Below are positions 38,737 to 47,672 of a stretch of 64,000 nucleotides of DNA, in pieces. Source of the DNA: Thermomonas sp. (GTDB lineage: Bacteria > Pseudomonadota > Gammaproteobacteria > Xanthomonadales > Xanthomonadaceae); the NCBI RefSeq assembly GCF_029945965.1, contig NZ_JAQSDO010000015.1, forward strand, positions 1 through 64,000, read 5' to 3'. The notes under the pieces were generated by a model, which was given only the letters and a program-made list of their open reading frames with translations, made no database searches and was not told where the DNA came from. The translations under genes and the position numbers were made by a program. Positions within the stretch are counted from its first letter, which is position 1. Each line of letters starts with the position of its first letter.

Positions 38737-40191
38737 ATGTTCGAACAGACCTTCAAGAATATCGACGACATCCTGCACAAGGATGCCGGCTGCACCAGTG
38801 AGCTGGACTACACCGAGCAATCGTCCTGGCTGCTGTTTCTCAAATACCTGGATGCGCTGGAGCGCGACCGGGCGATGGAAGCCGAACTGGAAGGCAGGCC
38901 TTACGCCTTCCTGCTGGAAGATGCCTACCGCTGGGAACAGTGGGCTGCGCCGAAAACCAAAGACGGCGTGCTGGACCACAACAAGGCGATGACCGGCCCG
39001 GATCTGATCGAGTTCGTCAACGGCAAACTGTTTCCGTACCTGCACGGCTTCAAGGCCCGCGCCAGCGGCCCGCAGACGCTGGACTACAAGATTGGTGAGA
39101 TCTTCGGCGAGATCAAGAACCGCATCCAGTCCGGCTACAACCTGCGCGATGTGATCAACCGGGTCGATGAATTGCGCTTCGGCAGCCATGTCGAAAAGCA
39201 CGAACTCAGCCACCTGTACGAAGCCAAGATCAAGAACATGGGCAACGCCGGGCGCAACGGCGGCGAGTACTACACGCCGCGCCCGTTGATCCGCGCGATG
39301 ATTCAGGTGGTTGATCCGAAGATCGGCGAGCGCATCTATGACGGCGCCTGTGGCAGCGCCGGGTTTTTGTGCGAAGCCTTCGAATACCTCAGCAAGACAG
39401 GCAAGCTCTCGACCAGCGACGCCAAGACCCTGCAGACGCGCACTTTCTACGGCCAGGAAAAGAAAAGTCTGGCCTATGTCATCGGCATCATGAACATGAT
39501 CCTGCATGGCATCGAAGCGCCCAACATCGTCCACGCCAATACGCTGGGCGACAACGTGTTGGACATCCAGCCCAAGGACCAGATGGACGTGGTGCTGGCC
39601 AACCCGCCGTTCGGTGGCAAGGAGCGCAAGGAAGTCCAGCAGAACTTCCCGATCAAGACCGGCGAAACCGCGTTCCTGTTTTTGCAGCACTTCATCAGGA
39701 AGCTCAAGCCCGGTGGCCGCGCGGCCATCGTGATCAAGAACACGTTCCTGTCCAACACTGATAACGCCAGCGTGTCACTCCGCAAATTGCTGCTGGAAAG
39801 CTGCAACCTGCATACCGTGCTGGACTGCCCGTCGGGCACGTTCCAGGGCGCGGGCGTGAAAACGGTGGTGCTGTTCTTCGACAAGGGCGCACCGACGCGC
39901 AGCATTTGGTATTACCAGCTGGACCCGGGCCGCAACATGGGCAAGACCAATCCGTTGAATGATGCGGATATGGCGGAGTTTGTGGCGTTGCAAGCGAGCT
40001 TTGCGGTGTCACCGAAAAGCTGGCGGGTGGATGCGGCGGGGATTGATCCGGTCAGTTTTGATCTGTCGGTGAAGAATCCCGATGGCGGTGAGGTGGTGGT
40101 GCATCGCAGTCCGCGCGAGATTCTGGATGAGATTGCGATGTTGGATGCGGAGAGTGCGCAGGTGTTGGCGGGGATTAGGGCGTTGGTATGA
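38737..40191 (+). CDS. hsdM: Type I restriction-modification system, methyltransferase subunit HsdM
   Basis: N6-adenine methyltransferase of 484 residues that acts with HsdS to protect the host's own sites. It has an N-terminal HsdM helical domain (MFEQTFKNIDDILHKDAG), SAM motif I (DGACGSAGFLCEAFEY) and catalytic motif IV (NPPFGG). No clear ribosome-binding site. It overlaps hsdS by four bases (ATGA). Its DNA seems less GC-rich at the 3' end, continuing into hsdS, a common sign of transfer. Confidence 0.95.
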   Translation: MFEQTFKNIDDILHKDAGCTSELDYTEQSSWLLFLKYLDALERDRAMEAELEGRPYAFLLEDAYRWEQWAAPKTKDGVLDHNKAMTGPDLIEFVNGKLFPYLHGFKARASGPQTLDYKIGEIFGEIKNRIQSGYNLRDVINRVDELRFGSHVEKHELSHLYEAKIKNMGNAGRNGGEYYTPRPLIRAMIQVVDPKIGERIYDGACGSAGFLCEAFEYLSKTGKLSTSDAKTLQTRTFYGQEKKSLAYVIGIMNMILHGIEAPNIVHANTLGDNVLDIQPKDQMDVVLANPPFGGKERKEVQQNFPIKTGETAFLFLQHFIRKLKPGGRAAIVIKNTFLSNTDNASVSLRKLLLESCNLHTVLDCPSGTFQGAGVKTVVLFFDKGAPTRSIWYYQLDPGRNMGKTNPLNDADMAEFVALQASFAVSPKSWRVDAAGIDPVSFDLSVKNPDGGEVVVHRSPREILDEIAMLDAESAQVLAGIRALV

Positions 40192-41348
40192 GTAACAGTT
40201 ACGCTGTTTTTCCGCTGGGCGAACTGTGTGATGTGTTGGACTCGAAACGCAGGCCAATCACAAAAATCGACCGCGTACCGGGGCCGTTTCCGTACTACGG
40301 CGCAACCGGAATTTTGGATCATGTAGCCGACTACATTTTTGATGAGCCTTTGGTATTGGTTGGCGAAGATGGGGCCAAGTGGGCGAGTGGTGAGCGCACT
40401 GCTTTCGCGGCCGCAGGAAAAATTTGGGTCAACAACCACGCACATGTTCTCAGACCAAAACGCACGCATCTCATCGATCAATGGCTGATTCACTATTTGA
40501 ACTTCACTGATCTCAGTGAATTCGTAGCGGGGCTGACGGTTCCGAAGTTGAATCAAGGGAGCTTGCGTGAGATCCCGATTCCGACTCCATCAGTTAAAGA
40601 GCAACAACGCATCGTCGCCATCCTCGACGAAGCCTTTGCGGGCATCGCCACCGCCAAGGCCAATGCCGAAACGAATTTGCGGAATGCGCGGCAGATTTTC
40701 GAGAGTCACGCTCAATCCGTATTTTCCAGACGAGACAATGCTTGGAGAACGACGACACTCGGAGCTGAGATGGAGCTATTAGTCGGCTTTGCTTTCAAGA
40801 GCGCTCAGTACACGTCATCGGAAGACGACATTCGCTTGCTACGGGGCGATAACATTATTCCGGGTTGTCTCCGATGGGAAGACGTCAAGAAATGGCCCGC
40901 TAGCGACGCAGGAAACTATGACCGTTACCGGTTGAAGGAAGGCGATGTTGTGTTGGCAATGGATCGCCCTTGGATCAAGGCAGGACTAAAGCGCGCTGTA
41001 ATTTCGGCTGCTGATGTGCCGAGTCTGCTTGTGCAGCGAACGGCTTGCCTTCGCAGCCAAGAAAATATTGATAGCCGCTTTTTAATGCATCTGATCAGTA
41101 GCGATGGCTTCGTACAGCACATTCTTGGTGTGCAAAGCGGGATCGGCGTGCCGCATATCAGCGGGCAGCAGATCAAGGACTTCGAGTTCTTCATTCCGCC
41201 AATGGCGGAACAGAAACAAATCGCCGATGAATTGGAATCATTGGGTGCGGAGACTGAGCGCATCGAATTCCTTTACACCCGCAAACTCACCGCCCTCGAC
41301 GAACTCAAGCAGTCCCTGCTGCATCAGGCATTTTCGGGGCAGTTGTAA
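40188..41348 (+). CDS. hsdS: Type I restriction-modification system, specificity subunit HsdS
   Basis: Recognition subunit of 386 residues with two target-recognition domains (about residues 1-145 and 190-345). The conserved helical spacers are visible (EQQRIVAILDEAFAGI and EQKQIADELESLGAETERI). It has lower GC content than its surroundings, as is common for specificity genes. A strong terminator follows. hsdR lies separately about 1.8 kb downstream, after two toxin-antitoxin-like pairs. Confidence 0.93.
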   Translation: MSNSYAVFPLGELCDVLDSKRRPITKIDRVPGPFPYYGATGILDHVADYIFDEPLVLVGEDGAKWASGERTAFAAAGKIWVNNHAHVLRPKRTHLIDQWLIHYLNFTDLSEFVAGLTVPKLNQGSLREIPIPTPSVKEQQRIVAILDEAFAGIATAKANAETNLRNARQIFESHAQSVFSRRDNAWRTTTLGAEMELLVGFAFKSAQYTSSEDDIRLLRGDNIIPGCLRWEDVKKWPASDAGNYDRYRLKEGDVVLAMDRPWIKAGLKRAVISAADVPSLLVQRTACLRSQENIDSRFLMHLISSDGFVQHILGVQSGIGVPHISGQQIKDFEFFIPPMAEQKQIADELESLGAETERIEFLYTRKLTALDELKQSLLHQAFSGQL

Positions 41349-41371
41349 GCAGAACCTGCGCCCATAAAAAC

Positions 41372-41394
41372 AAAGCCCCGCGATGCGGGGCTTT
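41372..41394. terminator. Bidirectional terminator between hsdS and the BrnTA-like pair
   Basis: A perfect 10-base stem (AAAGCCCCGC / GCGGGGCTTT) with loop GAT. T-rich sequence follows on both strands, so it can stop hsdS from the left and the antitoxin gene from the right. Confidence 0.88.
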
Positions 41395-41406
41395 ATCGTT
41401 CGCTAC

Positions 41407-41766
41407 CTACGCTCGCTTCCGTTCCCGCTCAAGGAACTGGCTCACCGGTTCCGTTGATTCCTGCTGCGCACGACCGGCCTTGGCCAGTTCATCCATCTGA
41501 TCCTGAAGAATCTGCTGGATTTCGGAATGTGCAAACCTGTTCAACAGATCGCGGATCATCGGTTGATAACCAATGCCGTAGTGAACAGCAATCTGCTTGA
41601 GATTGTTCACAAGCTCCGGCTGCAGACGCATCGACACCATCTGCAAACCAAGCGCGCGCTGTACCGCTTCGGCTTCGCCAGCCGGAGCTTGCACGTGGGC
41701 AGCTTCCAGATCGGCGTCTTGCTCCTCCCAAGGGCCGCGCTCGTAAGTGCGTGGAGAAGTAGCCAT
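41407..41766 (-). CDS. CopG-like antitoxin of a BrnTA-like pair
   Basis: A 119-residue protein, with a charged N-terminus and a ribbon-helix-helix-like core (LQMVSMRLQPELVNNLKQIA, then HYGIGYQPMIRDLLNRF), followed by a Glu/Arg-rich tail. This matches antitoxins paired with small proteins like the one encoded 22 bases upstream. The toxin-first order is like BrnT-BrnA. It probably neutralises the toxin and represses the operon. Confidence 0.75.
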   Translation of the reverse strand: MATSPRTYERGPWEEQDADLEAAHVQAPAGEAEAVQRALGLQMVSMRLQPELVNNLKQIAVHYGIGYQPMIRDLLNRFAHSEIQQILQDQMDELAKAGRAQQESTEPVSQFLERERKRA

Positions 41767-41788
41767 GGTGTTGTCTCCCTGTCAGTTG

Positions 41789-42085
41789 TTACTTGCCAAA
41801 CCGTTCGAAAATTTCGTGCACCTGTTGTGATGCCGGATAGGCTGACTTCAGGTGAACGTCTTCATTTTCACGAACGAACATGATCTTGAGCAGCCGTCGC
41901 TTGTTAGTCTCCGAAACAAACCAGGGTGATGGCTGGCCCTGCCGATCAAGGTGCTGAGGACGGCTGTCCCAACACAAGCGGCCATCGTGGTTCTCAAAGC
42001 ACTCATGCACTTCTTTTTCGGTGATCTCGCCGTGATCGGGCTGTTCGATCTTTCTGGCGATGCCTGGCGGAATGATGATCGCCAT
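41789..42085 (-). CDS. BrnT-like toxin candidate (family often called ADP-ribosyl-dinitrogen reductase hydrolase)
   Basis: A 98-residue protein. Key stretches: ITEKEVHECFENHDGRL, PWFVSETNKRRLLKIMFVRE, VHLKSAYPAS. The pattern recalls small proteins widely misnamed ADP-ribosyl-(dinitrogen reductase) hydrolase, which accompany CopG antitoxins; this is from memory. GAGG lies about seven bases before the ATG. It shares an operon with the antitoxin. Ribonuclease activity is inferred. Confidence 0.65.
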   Translation of the reverse strand: MAIIIPPGIARKIEQPDHGEITEKEVHECFENHDGRLCWDSRPQHLDRQGQPSPWFVSETNKRRLLKIMFVRENEDVHLKSAYPASQQVHEIFERFGK

Positions 42086-42113
42086 GGTGGGCCTCAGGTC
42101 TGAGTCGGACGAG

Positions 42114-42168
42114 TGTATTGACACTTTGCACGGAACTCAATGAATTCCTAAGAATTGGTGTCAATACA
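42114..42168. promoter_or_regulatory. Inverted repeat with outward-mirrored -35 motifs upstream of the BrnTA-like operon
   Basis: TGTATTGACAC at 42114-42124 and its perfect complement GTGTCAATACA at 42158-42168, 33 bases apart. Each arm contains TTGACA, on opposite strands. The right arm supplies the -35 for the leftward operon, with a weak -10 about 17 bases further. Probably the autoregulatory operator. Confidence 0.6.
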
Positions 42169-42419
42169 ACACGTGAGATTCAGAATTGTAGGCCTGTGGA
42201 GCGGTATGTGGTGTGCCATTGGTCGCGCCAGTGACACCTTTCAAGCCAAATGTGGCCCTAAAGCGGCTTCTCGGCCACGTTCAGTGGCGTCAGACAGCGA
42301 AAGGCCCCGGTGAACGCACCGAGGCCCTGACGCCGGCCGGGAACCCCCAACCCACTTGCAGCCATGATAACGGCAAGCGCCGCTGATCGGATTGCTATGC
42401 TCGCCATTCAGGGGAATTC

Positions 42420-42461
42420 ATGAACGAAGCCGAGACCCGCGCCGATCAGATCGCGCCTGCA
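42420..42461 (+). pseudogene. Remnant copy of the hsdR 5' end
   Basis: ATGAACGAAGCCGAGACCCG and the next 22 bases match the first 42 bases of hsdR at 43117 in about 36 positions; it encodes MNEAETRADQIAPA against MNESETRAEHIDPA. The similarity stops and the frame ends at 42521. It lies just before the ParDE-like pair. Confidence 0.75.
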
Positions 42462-42501
42462 CGTCCTGCTTGCCGATGGAATGTTGGCCGAGGCTCGTGT
42501 G

Positions 42502-42523
42502 GGGTGTTACTGTGGTGACACCC
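42502..42523 (+). promoter_or_regulatory. Candidate operator of the ParDE-like pair
   Basis: GGGTGTTAC, four bases, GTGACACCC: nine-base arms with one mismatch, ending 16 bases before the antitoxin ATG. Likely the site bound by its ribbon-helix-helix protein. Confidence 0.55.
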
Positions 42524-42539
42524 ACGCGGAGATGACGGT

Positions 42540-42824
42540 ATGTCCACCACCTCACTGAAACTTCCGGATGACCTCAAGGCGCGTGCCGCATTGGCGGCAA
42601 AGGCGCGTGGCGTGTCCGCGCACGCGTTCATGCTGGATGCCATTCGCGAGCTGACCACGGCGACCGAACAACGTGCCCGCTTTGTTGCCGATGCGCAGGC
42701 CGCACGCCAGCAGGCGCTGACATCCGGCATGGGTTACGCGGCAGACGATGTGCATCAATACCTTCGCGACAAGGTAGCCGGTCGCCCCGCACAAGCACCC
42801 AAGGCCAACGCTTGGCGCACTTGA
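42540..42824 (+). CDS. ParD-like (CopG/RHH) antitoxin
   Basis: A 94-residue protein with an N-terminal ribbon-helix-helix (MSTTSLKLPDDLKARAALAA, then RGVSAHAFMLDAIREL) and a flexible, toxin-binding C-terminus. GGAG lies eight bases before the ATG. Its stop overlaps the toxin gene by 13 bases, the usual coupling of antitoxin-toxin genes. Confidence 0.85.
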   Translation: MSTTSLKLPDDLKARAALAAKARGVSAHAFMLDAIRELTTATEQRARFVADAQAARQQALTSGMGYAADDVHQYLRDKVAGRPAQAPKANAWRT

Positions 42825-43120
42825 TCTACACGGAAGCCGCGCTGGCCGACCTGGTGCGGTTGGCGGATTTCCTGTTGGCCAGCGAACCCGCGGCAGCCGG
42901 CGAGACCATCGGTTTGATCGAGGAAGCCGTGAACGTGCTGCACAACCATTCCCTGATTGGTCGCGAAGTCGAGGACGGGATGCGCGAGCTGATGGTGTCG
43001 CGTGGGCGTTCGGGCTATGTGGTCCTGTACAGCATCGAACACGTTGCAGAAGACGTCGTTCTGCTGCTCGCGATTCGCCACCAGCGCGAGTGCGGGTATT
43101 CGCGAGAATCCGAATCATGA
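42812..43120 (+). CDS. RelE/ParE-family toxin
   Basis: A 102-residue protein starting from TTG (MAHLIYTEAALADLVRLADF), with SLIGREVEDGMRELMV and GYVVLYSIEH, the ParE core. AAGG is near the TTG; a second TTG at 42821 is possible. Its stop overlaps the hsdR ATG as ATGA, so toxin and restriction subunit are translationally linked. Confidence 0.83.
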   Translation: MAHLIYTEAALADLVRLADFLLASEPAAAGETIGLIEEAVNVLHNHSLIGREVEDGMRELMVSRGRSGYVVLYSIEHVAEDVVLLLAIRHQRECGYSRESES

Positions 43121-45450
43121 ACGAATCCGAGACCCGCGCCGAACATATCGACCCTGCCTTGAAAGCGGCCGGTTGGAGCATGGTGGAAGGCAGCCAGATC
43201 CGCCGCGAGTTTGTCATTACTCTAGGCCGACTGCAGGGCCGTGCCGAGCGCGCCAAGCCCGAGATCGCCGACTACGTGCTGGTCTATCGCAATATCAAGC
43301 TGGCGGTGATCGAGGCCAAGGCCTGGGGCAAGCCCTATACGGAAGGTGTGGGGCAGGCCAAAGGCTATGCGAAGAAGCTGGCGGTTCGCTTCGCCTATGC
43401 CACAAACGGCCAGCAGATCTACGGCATCGACATGCAGGCCGGCAGCGAGGGCGATGTCGCTGCGTTCCCGACACCCGAAGACCTGTGGACGCGCACATTC
43501 GCGACCGCCAATACCTGGCGTGACCGTTTCGCCGCAATTCCGTTCGAGGACAAAGGCGGCACCTGGCAGGGCCGCTATTACCAGGACATTGCGATCCAGC
43601 GTGTACTGGATGCGATCGTCGAGGGCCGCGACCGCATCTTGCTGACGCTTGCCACCGGCACCGGCAAGACCTTCATCGCCTTCCAGCTGGCGTGGAAGCT
43701 GTTCCAGAGTCGCTGGAACCTGGGCGACTGGAAGCAGGAAGGAGGGCCAACGCGCCGCCCCCGCGTGTTGTTCCTGGCGGACCGCAACATCCTGGCCGAC
43801 CAAGCCTACAACGCTTTTTCCGCCTTCGATGAAGACGCGCTGGTGCGCATCGCGCCGGATGAAATCCGCAAGAAGGGACGCGTGCCGACCAATGGCAGCA
43901 TCTTCTTCACAATCTTCCAGACTTTCATGAGCGGGCCGCCAAAAGATGGGGAGCCGTCGCCGTACTTCGGGGACTATCCGCCCGATTTTTTCGACTTCAT
44001 CATCATCGACGAATGCCATCGCGGTGGTGCCAAGGACGAGAGCAGTTGGCGCGAGATCCTGGAGTACTTCCAGCCAGCCGTGCAGCTGGGCCTGACCGCC
44101 ACGCCCAAGCGCCAGAGCAATGCCGACACCTATGCGTACTTCGGCGAGCCGGTGTACAGCTATTCACTGAAGGAAGGCATCAATGACGGTTTCCTGACCC
44201 CGTTCCGGGTCAAGCAGGTCGTGACCACGCTGGACGACTATCTGTATACGCCTGACGACGCGGTGATCGAAGGCGAGGTGGTGGAAGGCAAGCGCTATCT
44301 GGAAAGCGATTTCAACAAGATCATCTTCATCCGCGAGCGCGAGGAGTTCCGCGTACGCAAGTTCATGGAGTTGATCGACCAGCGCGAGAAGACCTTGGTG
44401 TTCTGCGCCAGTCAGGATCACGCGTTGTTGGTGCGCGATCTGATCAACCAGATCGCCAGCAGCATGGATCCGTTTTATTGCGTGCGCGTCACCGCGAACG
44501 ATGGCGCACGTGGCGAACAGTCCCTGCGCGAGTTCCAGGACAACGAGAAAACCATCCCGACGATCCTGACTACGTCACAGAAACTTTCGACCGGCGTGGA
44601 TGCGCGCAACGTGCGCAACATCGTGCTGTTGCGGCCGATCAATTCGATGATCGAGTTCAAGCAGATCATCGGCCGAGGCACCCGCCTGTACGACGGCAAG
44701 GACTACTTCACGGTGTATGACTTCGTGAAGGCGCACCACCATTTCAGCGATCCCGAATGGGATGGCGAGCCGTTGGAGCCAGAACCGCGTGCGGCGAATC
44801 TCGCGGGCGAAGACATCGATAAGCCGCCATCGGAACAACTGGGGTTGTTGGAGCCACGTCCGGTGAATATCCAGGTCAAGCTTGCCGATGGGAAGGCGCG
44901 CCAGATCCAGAGCATGGTGGCAACGACTTTCTGGAGTGCGGATGGACGGCCGATGTCGGCGGCGCAATTCCTTGAAAGCCTCTTTGGCGTACTGCCGGAG
45001 TTCTTCAAAGACGAAGAGCAGTTGCGAGAAATCTGGAGCGATCCGGAAACCCGAAAAACGTTGCTGATGGGTCTGGCCGACAAAGGCTTCGGGCGTGAGG
45101 CATTGGCCGGAATGCAAGCGGCAATCGAGGCCGACAACAGCGACCTGTTCGATGTGCTGGCCTATGTCGCCTACGCACGTCCGCCAATCCCGCGCAGCGA
45201 GCGCGCCATGCAAGCGAAAGCCAAGCTATACGACACCTACAAGAGCCATCGGCAGCTAGCCTTCGTCGAATTCGTGCTGGGCCACTACATCGATGAAGGT
45301 GTGGACGAATTGGGGCTGGAAAAGTTGACGCCGTTGTTGAAACTCAAATATCACGCCATTTCGGATGCGGCCGCTGACTTGGGAACGCCGGATCAGATCC
45401 GCAGCGTCTTCGTCGGGTTCCAGAAATATTTGTATGCGAATGGGCCGTGA
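43117..45450 (+). CDS. hsdR: Type I restriction-modification system, restriction subunit HsdR
   Basis: Motor and nuclease subunit of 777 residues. The PD-(D/E)xK nuclease residues are Asp52, Glu66 and Lys68 (IADYVLVYRNIKLAVIEAK); the helicase has Walker A LATGTGKT and the DECH box IIDECHRGG, TATPKR and a helicase C-terminal block with VLLRPINSMIEFKQIIGRGT. The C-terminal region is EcoEI-like. ATG at 43117 overlaps the toxin stop. It completes the hsdMS system 1.8 kb upstream. Both subunits look intact. Confidence 0.94.
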   Translation: MNESETRAEHIDPALKAAGWSMVEGSQIRREFVITLGRLQGRAERAKPEIADYVLVYRNIKLAVIEAKAWGKPYTEGVGQAKGYAKKLAVRFAYATNGQQIYGIDMQAGSEGDVAAFPTPEDLWTRTFATANTWRDRFAAIPFEDKGGTWQGRYYQDIAIQRVLDAIVEGRDRILLTLATGTGKTFIAFQLAWKLFQSRWNLGDWKQEGGPTRRPRVLFLADRNILADQAYNAFSAFDEDALVRIAPDEIRKKGRVPTNGSIFFTIFQTFMSGPPKDGEPSPYFGDYPPDFFDFIIIDECHRGGAKDESSWREILEYFQPAVQLGLTATPKRQSNADTYAYFGEPVYSYSLKEGINDGFLTPFRVKQVVTTLDDYLYTPDDAVIEGEVVEGKRYLESDFNKIIFIREREEFRVRKFMELIDQREKTLVFCASQDHALLVRDLINQIASSMDPFYCVRVTANDGARGEQSLREFQDNEKTIPTILTTSQKLSTGVDARNVRNIVLLRPINSMIEFKQIIGRGTRLYDGKDYFTVYDFVKAHHHFSDPEWDGEPLEPEPRAANLAGEDIDKPPSEQLGLLEPRPVNIQVKLADGKARQIQSMVATTFWSADGRPMSAAQFLESLFGVLPEFFKDEEQLREIWSDPETRKTLLMGLADKGFGREALAGMQAAIEADNSDLFDVLAYVAYARPPIPRSERAMQAKAKLYDTYKSHRQLAFVEFVLGHYIDEGVDELGLEKLTPLLKLKYHAISDAAADLGTPDQIRSVFVGFQKYLYANGP

Positions 45451-45561
45451 CGCGCACTAACTCAAAGCGAATCGCGCATGGCATGGCCTGTCTAGGGTCC
45501 GGGTCACGTACTCTTGGTGGACACGGCGCTTGCAGGCATCGCGGCTATACGGGAACAACTC

Positions 45562-46347
45562 ATGTCGAGTACTGATACTTCATCCCGCGCACGGGCCGAC
45601 TTACTTCGGTATCTGTGCATCCTGTTGATCGCCTTGATGGCCACCGCATGCACCAGCGTGCCGATGCGTGGGCACGGTACGCCACCGGCTGTCGGCGAGA
45701 TGCCACCACCACCGCCGCCACCGCCACCGCTCATGGCCGGGCACATGGAAGGCATTCCGGCATTCCCGTGGCCACCACCCAAGCCGACATCACGTGCGCC
45801 TCTTGCACGCAACCTGCTGGCCACGGAGCCTGCGAACCTGGGGGATGTGGCCCGTCACCTGGAGGCGTCGTTGGCCAGTGTGGGCTACGCCGAATACAGC
45901 TACTACAGCGTGCCGAACGGATTCGCGCTGGCGACGCGGATGGAGCAGATCACGCCGCAGGGCGCACCCAAGCCCGATCCGCTGCGCTGGTCGTCGGCAT
46001 TGCCACCGCAGCCGGTGTTCTCCCTGGCTGACTACATGCGCGCATTGTTCATTGCGCCGCAGGGCGACTATCGGGTCATCGTGTAAATCGTCACCGACCA
46101 GTCGTTTGGCACCACCAGCCAGGCGGCCACGCGCGGCGAGGCCGAGGCTTGGCTGGGCGGCGGCATGGACCGCCTGCCACCGGAATTGGCGGCACTGCCA
46201 TTCACACCGCGCATGTCCGGCAGCGCGCTGGTCTATCAGTTCCGCAAGGTTGGCCAGGACGACCCGCCTACCGCCAATCCGCTGGACGCCGCGCCCGCGG
46301 CCCAGCAACTCCAACGCAGCGGAATTACCGCGGCACTGAAACAGTGA
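45562..46347 (+). pseudogene. Proline-rich lipoprotein gene interrupted by an in-frame stop
   Basis: The frame encodes a lipoprotein (lipobox LMATAC near residue 31), a Pro run (PPPPPPPPP) and LGDVARHLEASLASVGYAEYSYY. After GDYRVIV it meets TAA at 46084, then continues in the same frame as IVTDQSFGTTSQAATRGEAE to a normal TGA at 46345. A single TAC-to-TAA change would explain it. The family was not recognised. It lies eight bases before the frameshifted membrane-protein gene. Confidence 0.75.
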
Positions 46348-46354
46348 GGCCGGC

Positions 46355-46782
46355 ATGACCCTGACCCGATCCAAATGGACGCTGGCCTGCGTATGGCTGG
46401 CCGGTGCCGGCCTGGTGTTCCTGGTGCTGGTGCTGCAGAGCCTGGCCGGCCGCTACGGCAGCCACAGCAATGACGCCTGGTCGTGTACTTGCCGACGGTG
46501 ATGCCGACGCTGTCGCTGATCATTGGCGCACTGGTCTACGATTTCCGCAGCACAGGCCCCGATCCGGGTGCCACTGCATTGCCCGAGTCCGCCCGCGGCC
46601 TGTTCTGGCTGGTCATGGCATTGTCGGTGTTCTACCTGGCGCTGGTGGCCATTGCCGTGCTCGCGCAGCCCTTCTTGCCGCAGTTGTCGCCGCTGGAGCT
46701 GATGCAACGTTCGAACTTGTGGCTCGGTCCGCTGCAGGGCCTGGCTGTCGGTGTGCTGGCGGCATTCTTCCGCAAGGGTTGA
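46355..46782 (+). pseudogene. Small membrane protein gene with a one-base frameshift
   Basis: The first frame (MTLTRSKWTLACVWLAGAGL...) reads to ...NDAWS and then out of frame. A one-base insertion at about 46487 (TCGTG[G]TAC) joins it to YLPTVMPTLSLIIGALVYDF and two more hydrophobic segments. The repaired protein would be about 142 residues with three to four membrane segments. It may be a partner of the interrupted lipoprotein upstream. Confidence 0.72.
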
Positions 46783-46883
46783 GCGGCAGGCTACGCATTC
46801 GGTAGTTTCCATGCAGTCATCGGTTGCGGCGGCGGACGCAGCCAATATCCGCTTCGAGAAGGCTTAAAACATGTAGAAAGGCC

Positions 46884-46912
46884 TTTACACATATATCCAT
46901 GGAATTTATCTT
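46884..46912 (+). promoter_or_regulatory. Candidate sigma-70 promoter of the lipoprotein-SufR-like operon
   Basis: TTTACA (46884-46889), 17 bases, TATCTT (46907-46912). A transcript would start near 46919, about 48 bases before the lipoprotein ATG. Confidence 0.5.
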
Positions 46913-46966
46913 TTGGTGGCGCAACATATCTGGGCCGCAAACCGCGACGTCACCTTGAGCCCTTCT

Positions 46967-47665
46967 ATGTCCACTTCACACAAACTCCTCGGCCTTGCCG
47001 TTGCACTGGCCTTGGCCGGTTGCAGCCAGGCCACCCCACCAGCCGAAACGGTTGCGCCCCCAACTGCAGTCGAAGCGGCTCCCGCGCCTGTCGAGGCGGC
47101 TCCACCAGTGGCTGAAGCGGTGGCTGTTCCCGCGCCGAAACTGCAGGCCGCGTTACGCGATCTGTGGCACGGTCACATCGTCCACGCGCGTGACTATGCG
47201 ATGGCCATGCACGCCGGCAAGGCTGCCGACGCCAAGGCCGCCGCCGACGCGGTGGTCGCGAACGCCAAGGAGATCAGCGCAGCGGTCGGCAGCTTCTACG
47301 GTCAAGCTGGCGGCGACCAGATGATGACGTTGCTTGCCGGCCACTGGGGCGCGGTGAAAGCGATGACCGACGCGCGCATCAAGGGCGATGACACGGGCGC
47401 GAACAAGGCCATGACCGATCTCAATGCGAACGCGGCCGAGATCGCCAAATTCCTGTCCGGCGCCAATCCGAACCTGCCCGAGGAGACCGTGCTGGGCCTG
47501 ATGGTCGCGCATGGCGCGCATCATGCTGCGCAAGTGAATTTCATCGTCAAGGGCGACACCGCCGGCGAAGCCGCCGAGTGGACGGCGATGCAGGCCCACA
47601 TGGACATGATTGCCGACGCGCTTGCCGGTGCGATCGCCAAGCAATTCCCGGACAAGGCTAGCTGA
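46967..47665 (+). CDS. Ala/Pro-rich lipoprotein with a helical domain
   Basis: A 232-residue lipoprotein (MSTSHKLLGLAVALALAGC) with an Ala/Pro/Val linker (residues 24-60) and a mostly helical domain: LRDLWHGHIVHARDYAMAMH, then DQMMTLLAGHWGAVKAMTD and MVAHGAHHAAQVNFI. Several His in helices suggest metal or haem binding, which is inferred. It is followed eight bases later by a SufR-like regulator and is probably its main target. It is unlike any family I can name. Confidence 0.7.
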   Translation: MSTSHKLLGLAVALALAGCSQATPPAETVAPPTAVEAAPAPVEAAPPVAEAVAVPAPKLQAALRDLWHGHIVHARDYAMAMHAGKAADAKAAADAVVANAKEISAAVGSFYGQAGGDQMMTLLAGHWGAVKAMTDARIKGDDTGANKAMTDLNANAAEIAKFLSGANPNLPEETVLGLMVAHGAHHAAQVNFIVKGDTAGEAAEWTAMQAHMDMIADALAGAIAKQFPDKAS

Positions 47666-47672
47666 CGTCGCG

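Larger units (their letters stand above)
42169..42539. other. Intergenic stretch with an hsdR remnant and an operator
   Basis: No intact gene. It holds a hairpin GGCC-C-CGGTG/CACCG-A-GGCC at 42303-42326 without a T run, a 33-codon remnant of an hsdR start at 42420-42521 and a dyad at 42502-42523 before the antitoxin gene. The rest (42169-42300) shows nothing I recognise. Confidence 0.6.

Noticed and set aside
42303-42326. Hairpin GGCC-CGGTG/CACCG-GGCC as a terminator or attachment site
   Set aside because: No T run, no integrase and no direct repeat pair found.
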